From Colletes latitarsis (Eukaryota; Arthropoda; Insecta; Hymenoptera; Colletidae): a stretch of DNA of 64,000 bases. Location: contig NW_027488379.1 in NCBI RefSeq assembly GCF_051014445.1, positions 682,001 through 746,000 on the forward strand. The letters run 5' to 3'. This document shows positions 1 to 12,060 of the stretch, piece after piece; within the stretch, counting starts at the first letter, position 1; each line of letters opens with the position of its first letter. Below the pieces are notes generated by a model, which was not told the origin of the DNA, made no database searches, and worked only from the letters and a program-made list of their open reading frames with translations. The position numbers and the translations under genes are program-made.

Positions 1-2865
1 ACTTGTTGAACGGATCCTGGGTTTTTTCTGGTTTGGATCACGTAGCAATGCGGTACCACACTGAAACAGAAAATTAAACCTGGTCTTGATAAATATTTTA
101 GAGGATTACGCATGTTAGGCATGGGATAGGTCTAGGATTTGCCCCCATCAGACTCATACTTTCGCACACTTCACATACTCGTTGAACAGATCCTGGGTTA
201 TTTTCTGGTTTGGATCACGTAGTAATGTGGGACCACACTGAAGCAATCAATTAAACCTGCTCGTGATAAATATTTTAGAGGATAACGCATGTTAGGTCTG
301 GGTTAGGTCTAGGATTTGCCCTCGTCAGGCTCATACTTTCGCATATTTCTCATACTTCATGGCTAGATCCTGGGCTATTTCTGGATTGGATCACGTAGTA
401 ATGTGGTACCACACTGAAACAGTCAATTAAACCTGGTTTCGATCAATATTTTAGAGAATAATTCATGACATGTCTAGGTTAGGTCTGGGATTTGCTCTCA
501 TCAGGCTCATTCTTTCGCATATTTCTCATACTTGATGGCTAGATCCTGTGCTATTTCTGGATTGTATCACGTAGTAACGTGGTACCACGCTGAAACAGTC
601 AATTAAACCTGGTTTGGATCAATATTTTAGAGGATAACACATGTTAGGTCTAAGTTAGCCCTGGGATTTTCACTCATCAGACTCATACTTTCGCATTCTT
701 CACATACTTGTTGAACGGATCGTGGGTTTTTTCTGGTTTGGTTCACGTAGTAATGTGGTACCACACTGAAACATTTAATTAAACCTGGTCTTGATAAATA
801 TTTTGGAGGATAACGCATGTTAGGTTTGGGTTAGGTCTAGAATTTGTCATCATCAGGCTCATACATTCGCATATTTCTCATACTTCATGGCTAGATCCTG
901 GGCTGTTTCTGGATTGTATCACGTAGTAATGTGGGACCACACTGAAACAGTCAATTAAACCTGGTTTGGGTCAATATTTTAGAGGATAACGCATGTCAGG
1001 TCTGGGATAGGTCTGGGATTTGACCTCATCAGGGTCATACTTTCGCAGTTTTAACATGCATGTTGACCTGATCGAGGGTATTTTCTGCTTTGGATCACGT
1101 AGTAAAGTGGTACCACACTGAAACAGTCCATTAAACCTGGTTTGGATCAATATTTTAGAGAATAATTCATGTTATGTCTAGGTTAGGTCTGGGATTTGCT
1201 CTCATCAGGCTCATTCTCTCGCATATTTCTCATACTTGATGGCTAGATCCTGGGCTATTTCTGGATTGTATCACGTAGTAACGTGGTACCACGCTGAAAC
1301 AGTCAATTAAACCTGGTCTTGATAAATATTTTAGAGGATAACGCATGTTAGGTCTGGGATAGGTCTAGGATTTGCCCTCATCAGACTCATACCTTCGCAC
1401 ACTTCACATACTCGTTGAACAGATCCTGGGTTATTTTCTGGTTTGGATCACATAGTAACGTGGTACCACACTGAAACAGTCGATTAAACCAGGTTTCGAT
1501 CAATATTTTAGAGGATAACGCAAGTTAGGTCTGGGATAGGTCTGGGATTTGCCCTCATCAGGCTCATACTTTCGCGTTTTTCACATACTTGTTGAACTGA
1601 TCCTGGGTTTTTTCTGGTTTGGATCACGTAGCAATGCGGTACCACACTGAAACAGACAATTAAACCTGGTCTTGATAAATATTTTAGAGGATAACGCATG
1701 TTAGGTCTGCGTTAGGTGTAGGATTTGCCCTCGTCAGGCTCATACTTTCGCATATTTCTCATACTTCATGGCTAGATCCTGGGGTATTTCTGGATTGGAT
1801 CACGTAGCAATGTGGTACCACACTGAAACAGTCAATTAAACCTTGTCTTGATAAATATTTTAGAGGATAACGCATGTTAGGTCTGGGATAGGTCTAGGAT
1901 TTGCCCTCACCAGGCTCATACTTTCGTGTTTTTCACATACTTGTTGAACAGATCCTGGGCTTTTTCTGGTTTGGATCACGTAGCAATGTGGTACCACACT
2001 GAAACAGTCAATTAAACCTGGTCTTGATAAATATTTTAGAGGATAACGCATGTTAGGTCTGGGATAGGTCTGGGATTTGCCCTCATCAGACTCATACTTT
2101 CGCATATTTCTCATACTTCATGACTAGATCCTGGGCTATTTCTGGACTGTATCACGTAGTAACGTGGTACCACGCTGAAACAGTCAATTAAACCTTGTCT
2201 TGATAAATATTTTAGAGGATAACGCATGTTAGGTCTGGGATAGGTCTAGGATTTGTCCTGATTAGGCTCATACTTTCGTGTTTTTCACATACTTGTTGAA
2301 CAGATCCTGTGCTTTTTCTGGTTTGGATCACGTAGCAATGTGGTACCACACTGAAACAGTCAATTAAACCTGGTCTTGATAAATATTTTAGAGGATAACG
2401 CATGTTAGGTCTGGGATAGGTCTGGGATTTGCCCTCATCAGACTCATACTTTCGCATATTTCTCATACTTCATGACTAGATCCTGGGCTATTTCTGTATT
2501 GTATCACGTAGTAATGTGGTACCACGCTGAAACAGTCAATTAAACCTGGTTTCGATCAATATTTTAGAGGATAACGCAAGTTATGTCTGGGATAGGTCTG
2601 GGATTTGACCTCATCAGACTCATACTTTCGCACACTTCACTTACTCGTTGAACAGATCCTGGGTTATTTTCTGGTTTGGATCACATAGTAATGTGGTACC
2701 ACACTGAAACAGTCGATTAAACCAGGTTTCGATCAATATTTTAGAGTATAACTCATGTTAGGTCTACGTTAGGCCTGGGATTTTCACTGATCAGACTCAT
2801 ACTTTCGCATTCTTCACATACTTGTTGAACGGATCCTGGGTTTTTTCTGGTTTGGATCACGTAGT
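1..2865 (+). repeat. Mixed-subtype satellite segment
   Basis: Monomers of several subtypes alternate here without the long-range period seen further right. A local dimer repeat of 352 bp is clear between 1860 and about 2560: the block starting near 1848 recurs near 2200 with only scattered substitutions. A divergent subtype with TTTTAACATGCATGTTGACC sits at about 1028-1112. No gene is seen. Confidence 0.75.
292..313 (+). repeat. Telomere-like 11-mer doublet within a monomer
   Basis: TTAGGTCTGGG at 292-302 is followed directly by TTAGGTCTAGG at 303-313. The same pair in the other order lies at 4694-4715, and variants (TTAGGCCTGGG, ATAGGTCTGGG, TTAGCCCTGGG) occupy this position in essentially every monomer. 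Each 11-mer begins with the canonical insect telomere unit TTAGG and ends in a G run. From memory, 11-nt telomere units including TTAGGTCTGGG have been reported in Hymenoptera; this recollection is unchecked. There are only two units per 176 bp, so this is not a functional telomere tract in itself. The G-rich strand is the + strand, which would place the chromosome end to the right if the array is subtelomeric. Confidence 0.7.
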
Positions 2866-5800
2866 AATGTGGTACCACACTGAAACAGTCCATTAAACCT
2901 GGTTTCGATCAATATTTTAGAGAATAATTCATGTTAGGTCTAGGTTAGGTCTGGGATTTGCTCTCATCAGGCTCTTTCTTTCGCATATTTCTCATACATG
3001 TTGAACAGATCCTGGGCTGCTTCTGGATTGTATCACGTAGTAATATGGTACCACGCTTAAACAGTCAATTAAACCTGGTTTCGATCAATATTTTAGAGGA
3101 TAACGGTAGTTAGGTCTGGGATAGGTCTAGGATTTGCCCTCATCAGGCTCTCACTTTCGCATATTTCTCATACTTCATGGCTAGATCCTGGGCTATTTCT
3201 GGATTGGATCACGTTGTAAAGTGGTACCACACTGAAACATTCAATGAAACCTGGTCTGGATAAATATTTTTGAGGATAACGCATCTTAGGTCTGGGTTAG
3301 GTCTAAGATTTGCCCTCATCAGGCTCACAGTTTCGCGTTTTTCACATTCTTGTTGAACAGATCCTGGGTTTTGACTGGTTTGGATCACGAAGTAGTGTGG
3401 TACCACGCTGAAACAGTCAATTAAACCTGGTTTCGATCAATATTTTAGAGAATAATTCATGTTAGGCCTAGGTTAGGTCTGGGATTTGCTCTCATCAGGC
3501 TCATTCTTTCGCATATTTCTCATACTTGATGGCTAGATCCTGGGATTTTCTGGATTGCATCACGTAGTAATGAAGTACAACACTGAAACAGTCAATTAAA
3601 CCTGGTTTCCATCAATATCTTAGAGGACAACGCAAGTTAGGTCTGGGATATGTCTGGGATTTGCCCTCATCAGGCTCATACTTTCGCATATTTCTCATAC
3701 TTCATGGCTAGATCCTGGGCTATTTCTGGATTGGATCACGTAGTAAAGTGGTACCACACTGAAACATTCAATGAAACCTGGTCTGGATAAATAGTTTAGA
3801 GGATAACGCATCTTAGGTCTGGGTTAGGTCTAAGATTTGCCCTCATCAGGCTCACAGTTTCGCGTTTTTCACATTCTTGTTGAACAGATCCTGGGTTTTG
3901 TCTGGTTTGGATCACGTAGTAGTGTGATACCACACTGAAACAGTCGATTAAACCTGGTTTCGATCAATATTTTAGTGGATAACGCATGTTAGGTCTAGGT
4001 TAGCCCTGGGATTTTCACACATCAGACTCATACTTTCGCATTCTTCACATACTTGTTGAACTGATCCTGGGTTTTTTCTGGTTTGGATCACGTAGTAATG
4101 TGGTACCACACTGAAACAGTCGATTAAACCTGGTTTCGATCAATATTTTAGAGGATAACGCGTGTTAGGTCTAGGTTAGCCCAGGGATTTTCACTCATCA
4201 GACTCATATTTTCGCATTCTCCACATACTTGTTGAACAGATCCTGGGTTTTTTCTGGTTTGGATCACGTAGTAATGTGGTACTACACTGAAACAGTCGAT
4301 TAAACCTAGTTTCGATCAATATTTTAGAGGATAACGCAAGTTAGGTCTGGGATTGGTCTGGGATTTGACCTCATCAGACTCATACTTTCGCACACTTCAC
4401 ATACTCCTTGAACAGATCTTGGGTTATTTTCTGGTTTGGATCACATAGTAATGTGGTACCACACTGAAACAGTCGATTAAACCAGGTTTCGATCAATATT
4501 TTTGAGGATAATGCATGTTAGGTCTAGGTTAGGCCTGGGATTTTCACTCATCAGACTCATACTTGCGCATTCCTCACATACTTGTTGAACGGATCCTGGG
4601 TTTTTTCTGGTTTGGATCACGAAGTAAGGTGGGACCACACTGAAACAGACAATTAAACATGGTTTCGATCAATATTTTAGAGAATAATTCATGTTAGGTC
4701 TAGGTTAGGTCTGGGATTTGCTCTCATCAGGCTCATTCTTTCGCATATTTCTCATACTTGATGGCTAGATCCTGGGCTTTTTCTGGATTACATCACGTAG
4801 TAATGAAGTACAGCACTGAAACAGTCAATTAAACCTGGTTTCCATCAATATCTTAGAGGACAACTCAAGTTAGGTCTGGGATATGTCTGGGATTTGCCCT
4901 CATCAGGCTCATACTTTCGCGTTTTTCACATACTTGTTGAACAGATCCTGGGTTTTTTCTGGTTTGGATCACGGAGTAGTGTGGTACCACACTGAAACAG
5001 TCCATTAAACCTGGTTTGGATCAATATTTTAGAGGATAACGCATGTTAGGTCTAGGTTAGGTCTGGGATTTTCACTCATCAGACTCATACTTTCGCATTC
5101 TTCACATACTTGTTGAACGGATCCTGGGCTATTTCTGGATTGGGTCACGTAGTAATGTGGTACCACACTGAAACAGTCGATTAAACCTGGACTTGATCAA
5201 TATTTTAGAGAATAATTCATGTTAGGTCTAGGTTAGGTCTGGGATTTGCTCACATCAGGCTCATTCTTTCGCATATTTCTCATACTTGTCGGCTAGATCC
5301 TGGGCTTTTTCTGGATTGCATCACGTAGTAATGAAGTACAACACTGAAACAGTCAATTATACCTGGTTTCGATCAATATTTTAGAGAATAATTCATGTTA
5401 GGTCTAGGTTAGGTCTGGGATTTGCTCTCATCAGGCTCATTCTTTCGCATATTTCTCATACTTGATGGATAGATCCTGGGCTTTCTCTGGATTGCATCAC
5501 GTAGTAATGATGTACAACACTGAAACAGTCAATTAAACCTGGTTTCCATCAATATTTTAGAGGACAACGCATGTTAGGTCTAGGTTTGGCCGGGGATTTT
5601 CACTCATCAGGCTCATACTTTCGCATATTTCTCATACTGAATGGCTAGATCCTGGGCAGTTTCTGGATTGTATCACATAGTAATGTGGTACCACGCTGAA
5701 ACAGTCGATTAAACCTGGTTTCGATCAATATTTTAGAGGATAACGCAAGTTAAGTCTGGGATAGGTCTGGGATTTCACCTCATCAGACTCATACTTTCGC

Positions 5801-6210
5801 GTTTTTCACATACTTGTTGAACAGATCCTCGGTTTTTTCTGGTTTAGATCACGTAGTAGTGTGGTACCACACTGAAACAGTCCATTAAACCTGGTTGCGA
5901 TCAATATTTTAGAGGATAACGCATGTTAGGTCTGGGTTAGGTCTAGGATTTGCCCTCATCAGGCTCATACTTTCGCGTTTTTCACATACTTGTTGAACAG
6001 ATCGTGGGTTTTTTCTGGTTTGGGTCACGTAGTAATGTGGTACCACACTGGAACAGTCGTTTAAACCTGGTTTCGATCAATATTTTAGAGGATAACGCAA
6101 GTAAGGTCTGGGATAGGTCTGGGATTTGACCTCATCAGACTCATACTTTCGCACACTTCACATACTCGTTGAACAGATCCTGGGTTATTTTCTGGTTTGG
6201 ATCACGTAGT
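2866..6210 (+). repeat. Higher-order repeat, block 1, copy 1 (3345-bp offset)
   Basis: Marker variants in this unit recur exactly 3345 bp downstream (19 monomers): GATAACGGTAGTTAGG at about 3101 and 6446, and GTGATAC at 3924 and 7269. The unit carries one extra monomer of about 176 bp near 5390-5565 (with GATGGATAGATCC and GATGTACAACAC) that is absent from the next copy, so the offset falls to 3170 bp after it (GGTCTAGGTTTGGCC at 5576 and 8746). Confidence 0.85.
5858..5873. repeat. 16-bp perfect dyad in the monomer
   Basis: AGTGTGGTACCACACT is its own reverse complement. Most monomers keep at least the inner TGTGGTACCACA (12 bp, centred on GGTACC) at the same place, while copies with TAGTGTGGTACCACACTG have the full 16 bp. 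One subtype replaces it by GAAGTACAACAC and others by GTGGGACCACAC or GTGATACCACAC, which break the symmetry. It could be a dimeric-protein binding site or a cruciform seed, but nothing in the sequence proves a function. Confidence 0.6.
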
Positions 6211-9200
6211 AATGTGGTACCACACTGAAACAGTCCATTAAACCTGGTTTCGATCAATATTTTAGAGAATAATTCATGTTAGGTCTAGGTTAGGTCTGGG
6301 ATTTGCTCTCATCAGGCTCTTTCTTTCGCATATTTCTCATACATGTTGAACAGATCCTGGGCTGCTTCTGGATTGTATCACGTAGTAATATGGTACCACG
6401 CTGAAACAGTCAATTAAACCTGGTTTCGATCAATATTTTAGAGGATAACGGTAGTTAGGTCTGGGATAGGTCTAGGATTTGCCCTCATCAGGCTCTCACT
6501 TTCGCATATTTCTCATACTTCATGGCTAGATCCTGGGCTATTTCTGGATTGGATCACGTTGTAAAGTGGTACCACACTGAAACATTCAATGAAACCTGGT
6601 CTGGATAAATATTTTAGAGGATAACGCATCTTAGGTCTGGGTTAGGTCTAAGATTTGCCCTCATCAGGCTCACAGTTTCGCGTTTTTCACATTCTTGTTG
6701 AACAGATCCTGGGTTTTGACTGGTTTGGATCACGAAGTAGTGTGGTACCACGCTGAAACAGTCAATTAAACCTGGTTTCGATCAATATTTTAGAGAATAA
6801 TTCATGTTAGGCCTAGGTTAGGTCTGGGATTTGCTCTCATCAGGCTCATTCTTTCGCATATTTCTCATACTTGATGGCTAGATCCTGGGATTTTCTGGAT
6901 TGCATCACGTAGTAATGAAGTACAACACTGAAACAGTCAATTAAACCTGGTTTCCATCAATATCTTAGAGGACAACGCAAGTTAGGTCTGGGATATGTCT
7001 GGGATTTGCCCTCATCAGGCTCATACTTTCGCATAATTCTCATACTTCATGGCTAGATCCTGGGCTATTTCTGGATTGGATCACGTAGTAAAGTGGTACC
7101 ACACTGAAACATTCAATGAAACCTGGTCTGGATAAATAGTTTAGAGGATAACGCATCTTAGGTCTGGGTTAGGTCTAAGATTTGCCCTCATCAGGCTCAC
7201 AGTTTCGCGTTTTTCACATTCTTGTTGAAGAGATCCTGGGTTTTGTCTGGTTTGGATCACGTAGTAGTGTGATACCACACTGAAACAGTCGATTAAACCT
7301 GGTTTCGATCAATATTTTAGTGGATAACGCATGTTAGGTCTAGGTTAGCCCTGGGATTTTCACACATCAGACTCATACTTTCGCATTCTTCACATACTTG
7401 TTGAACTGATCCTGGGTTTTTTCTGGTTTGGATCACGTAGTAATGTGGTACCACACTGAAACAGTCGATTAAACCTGGTTTCGATCAATATTTTAGAGGA
7501 TAACGCGTGTTAGGTCTAGGTTAGCCCAGGGATTTTCACTCATCAGACTCATACTTTCGCATTCTCCACATACTTGTTGAACAGATCCTGGGTTTTTTCT
7601 GGTTTGGATCAAGTAGTAATGTGGTACCACACTGAAACAGTCGATTAAACCTAGTTTCGATCAATATTTTAGAGGATAACGCAAGTTAGGTCTGGGATTG
7701 GTCTGGGATTTGACCTCATCAGACTCATACTTTCGCACACTTCACATACTCCTTGAACAGATCCTGGGTTATTTTCTGGTTTGGATCACATAGTAATGTG
7801 GTACCACACTGAAACAGTCGATTAAACCAGGTTTCGATCAATATTTTTGAGGATAATGCATGTTAGGTCTAGGTTAGGCCTGGGATTTTCACTCATCAGA
7901 CTCATACTTGCGCATTCCTCACATACTTGTTGAACGGATCCTGGGTTTTTTCTGGTTTGGATCACGGAGTAAGGTGGGACCACACTGAAACAGACAATTA
8001 AACATGGTTTCGATCAATATTTTAGAGAATAATTCATGTTAGGTCTAGGTTAGGTCTGGGATTTGCTCTCATCAGGCTCATTCTTTCGCATATTTCTCAT
8101 ACTTGATGGCTAGATCCTGTGCTTTTTTTGGATTACATCACGTAGTAATGAAGTACAGCACTGAAACAGTCAATTAAACCTGGTTTCCATCAATATCTTA
8201 GAGGACAACTCAAGTTAGGTCTGGGATATGTCTGGGATTTGCCCTCATCAGGCTCATACTTTCGCGTTTTTCACATACTTGTTGAACAGATCCTGGGTTT
8301 TTTCTGGTTTGGATCACGGAGTAGTGTGGTACCACACTGAAACAGTCCATTAAACCTGGTTTGGATCAATATTTTAGAGGATAACGCATGTTAGGTCTAG
8401 GTTAGGTCTGGGATTTTCACTCATCAGACTCATACTTTCGCATTCTTCACATACTTGTTGAACGGATCCTGGGCTATTTCTGGATTGGGTCACGTAGTAA
8501 TGTGGTACCACACTGAAACAGTCGATTAAACCTGGACTTGATCAATATTTTAGAGAATAATTCATGTTAGGTCTAGGTTAGGTCTGGGATTTGCTCACAT
8601 CAGGCTCATTCTTTCGCATATTTCTCATACTTGTCGGCTAGATCCTGGGCTTTTTCTGGATTGCATCACGTAGTAATGAAGTACAACACTGAAACAGTCA
8701 ATTATACCTGGTTTCGATCAATATTTTAGAGAATAATTCATGTTAGGTCTAGGTTTGGCCGGGGATTTTCACTCATCAGGCTCATACTTTCGCATATTTC
8801 TCATACTAAATGGCTAGATCCTGGGCAGTTTCTGGATTGTATCACATAGTAATGTGGTACCACGCTGAAACAGTCGATTAAACCTGGTTTCGATCAATAT
8901 TTTAGAGGATAACGCAAGTTAAGTCTGGGATAGGTCTGGGATTTCACCTCATCAGACTCATACTTTCGCGTTTTTCACATACTTGTTGAACAGATCCTCG
9001 GTTTTTTCTGGTTTAGATCACGTAGTAGTGTGGTACCACACTGAAACAGTCCATTAAACCTGGTTGCGATCAATATTTTAGAGGATAACGCATGTTAGGT
9101 CTGGGTTAGGTCTAGGATTTGCCCTCATCAGGCTCATACTTTCGCGTTTTTCACATACTTGTTGAACAGATCGTGGGTTTTTTCTGGTTTGGGTCACGTA

Positions 9201-9397
9201 GTAATGTGGTACCACACTGAAACAGTCGTTTAAACCTGGTTTCGATCAATATTTTAGAGGATAACGCAAGTTAGGTCTGGGATAGGTCTGGGATTTGACC
9301 TCATCAGACTCATACTTTCGCACACTTCACATACTCGTTGAACAGATCCTGGGTTATTTTCTGGTTTGGATCACGTAGTAATGTGGGACCACACTGA
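6211..9397 (+). repeat. Higher-order repeat, block 1, copy 2
   Basis: This is the second copy of the 19-monomer unit, lacking one monomer present in copy 1. From about 6757 onward its variants recur 2641 bp (15 monomers) downstream: GTGATAC at 7269 and 9910, and GGTCTAGGTTTGGCC at 8746 and 11387. Its first ~546 bp (three monomers) are missing from copy 3, showing that the unit changed by whole-monomer steps as expected for unequal exchange. Confidence 0.83.
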
Positions 9398-12060
9398 AAC
9401 AGTCAATTAAACCTGGTTTCGATCAATATTTTAGAGAATAATTCATGTTAGGCCTAGGTTAGGTCTGGGATTTGCTCTCATCAGGCTCATTCTTTCGCAT
9501 ATTTCTCATACTTGATGGCTAGATCCTGGGATTTTCTGGATTGCATCACGTAGTAATGAAGTACAACACTGAAACAGTCAATTAAACCTGGTTTCCATCA
9601 ATATCTTAGAGGACAACGCAAGTTAGGTCTGGGATATGTCTGGGATTTGCCCTCATCAGGCTCATACTTTCGCATAATTCTCATACTTCATGGCTAGATC
9701 CTGGGCTATTTCTGGATTGGATCACGTAGTAAAGTGGTACCACACTGAAACATTCAATGAAACCTGGTCTGGATAAATAGTTTAGAGGATAACGCATCTT
9801 AGGTCTGGGTTAGGTCTAAGATTTGCCCTCATCAGGCTCACAGTTTCGCGTTTTTCACATTCTTGTTGAAGAGATCCTGGGTTTTGTCTGGTTTGGATCA
9901 CGTAGTAGTGTGATACCACACTGAAACAGTCGATTAAACCTGGTTTCGATCAATATTTTAGTGGATAACGCATGTTAGGTCTAGGTTAGCCCTGGGATTT
10001 TCACACATCAGACTCATACTTTCGCATTCTTCACATACTTGTTGAACTGATCCTGGGTTTTTTCTGGTTTGGATCACGTAGTAATGTGGTACCACACTGA
10101 AACAGTCGATTAAACCTGGTTTCGATCAATATTTTAGAGGATAACGCGTGTTAGGTCTAGGTTAGCCCAGGGATTTTCACTCATCAGACTCATACTTTCG
10201 CATTCTCCACATACTTGTTGAACAGATCCTGGGTTTTTTCTGGTTTGGATCACGTAGTAATGTGGTACCACACTGAAACAGTCGATTAAACCTAGTTTCG
10301 ATCAATATTTTAGAGGATAACGCAAGTTAGGTCTGGGATTGGTCTGGGATTTGACCTCATCAGACTCATACTTTCGCACACTTCACATACTCCTTGAACA
10401 GATCCTGGGTTATTTTCTGGTTTGGATCACATAGTAATGTGGTACCACACTGAAACAGTCGATTAAACCAGGTTTCGATCAATATTTTTGAGGATAATGC
10501 ATGTTAGGTCTAGGTTAGGCCTGGGATTTTCACTCATCAGACTCATACTTGCGCATTCCTCACATACTTGTTGAACGGATCCTGGGTTTTTTCTGGTTTG
10601 GATCACGGAGTAAGGTGGGACCACACTGAAACAGACAATTAAACATGGTTTCGATCAATATTTTAGAGAATAATTCATGTTAGGTCTAGGTTAGGTCTGG
10701 GATTTGCTCTCATCAGGCTCATTCTTTCGCATATTTCTCATACTTGATGGCTAGATCCTGTGCTTTTTTTGGATTACATCACGTAGTAATGAAGTACAGC
10801 ACTGAAACAGTCAATTAAACCTGGTTTCCATCAATATCTTAGAGGACAACTCAAGTTAGGTCTGGGATATGTCTGGGATTTGCCCTCATCAGGCTCATAC
10901 TTTCGCGTTTTTCACATACTTGTTGAACAGATCCTGGGTTTTTTCTGGTTTGGATCACGGAGTAGTGTGGTACCACACTGAAACAGTCCATTAAACCTGG
11001 TTTGGATCAATATTTTAGAGGATAACGCATGTTAGGTCTAGGTTAGGTCTGGGATTTTCACTCATCAGACTCATACTTTCGCATTCTTCACATACTTGTT
11101 GAACGGATCCTGGGCTATTTCTGGATTGGGTCACGTAGTAATGTGGTACCACACTGAAACAGTCGATTAAACCTGGACTTGATCAATATTTTAGAGAATA
11201 ATTCATGTTAGGTCTAGGTTAGGTCTGGGATTTGCTCACATCAGGCTCATTCTTTCGCATATTTCTCATACTTGTCGGCTAGATCCTGGGCTTTTTCTGG
11301 ATTGCATCACGTAGTAATGAAGTACAACACTGAAACAGTCAATTATACCTGGTTTCGATCAATATTTTAGAGAATAATTCATGTTAGGTCTAGGTTTGGC
11401 CGGGGATTTTCACTCATCAGGCTCATACTTTCGCATATTTCTCATACTAAATGGCTAGATCCTGGGCAGTTTCTGGATTGTATCACATAGTAATGTGGTA
11501 CCACGCTGAAACAGTCGATTAAACCTGGTTTCGATCAATATTTTAGAGGATAACGCAAGTTAAGTCTGGGATAGGTCTGGGATTTCACCTCATCAGACTC
11601 ATACTTTCGCGTTTTTCACATACTTGTTGGACAGATCCTCGGTTTTTTCTGGTTTAGATCACGTAGTAGTGTGGTACCACACTGAAACAGTCCATTAAAC
11701 CTGGTTGCGATCAATATTTTAGAGGATAACGCATGTTAGGTCTGGGTTAGGTCTAGGATTTGCCCTCATCAGGCTCATACTTTCGCGTTTTTCACATACT
11801 TGTTGAACAGATCGTGGGTTTTTTCTGGTTTGGGTCACGTAGTAATGTGGTACCACACTGAAACAGTCGTTTAAACCTGGTTTCGATCAATATTTTAGAG
11901 GATAACGCAAGTTAGGTCTGGGATAGGTCTGGGATTTGACCTCATCAGACTCATACTTTCGCACACTTCACATACTCGTTGAACAGATCCTGGGTTATTT
12001 TCTGGTTTGGATCACGTAGTAATGTGGGACCACACTGAAACAGTCAATTAAACCTGGTTT
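9398..12060 (+). repeat. Higher-order repeat, block 1, copy 3 (15-monomer form)
   Basis: This third copy matches copy 2 at a 2641-bp offset with very few differences; for example TTGTTGGACAG near 11626 replaces TTGTTGAACAG. Similarity ends near 12060-12080, where the sequence switches to AGGTCTAGGATAGGTCTGGG and to a monomer resembling the extra one of copy 1 (GATGGATAGATCC near 12156). Confidence 0.82.

Noticed and set aside
292..313. A true telomere tract
   Set aside because: Only two 11-mers occur per monomer; there is no extended run anywhere in the window.
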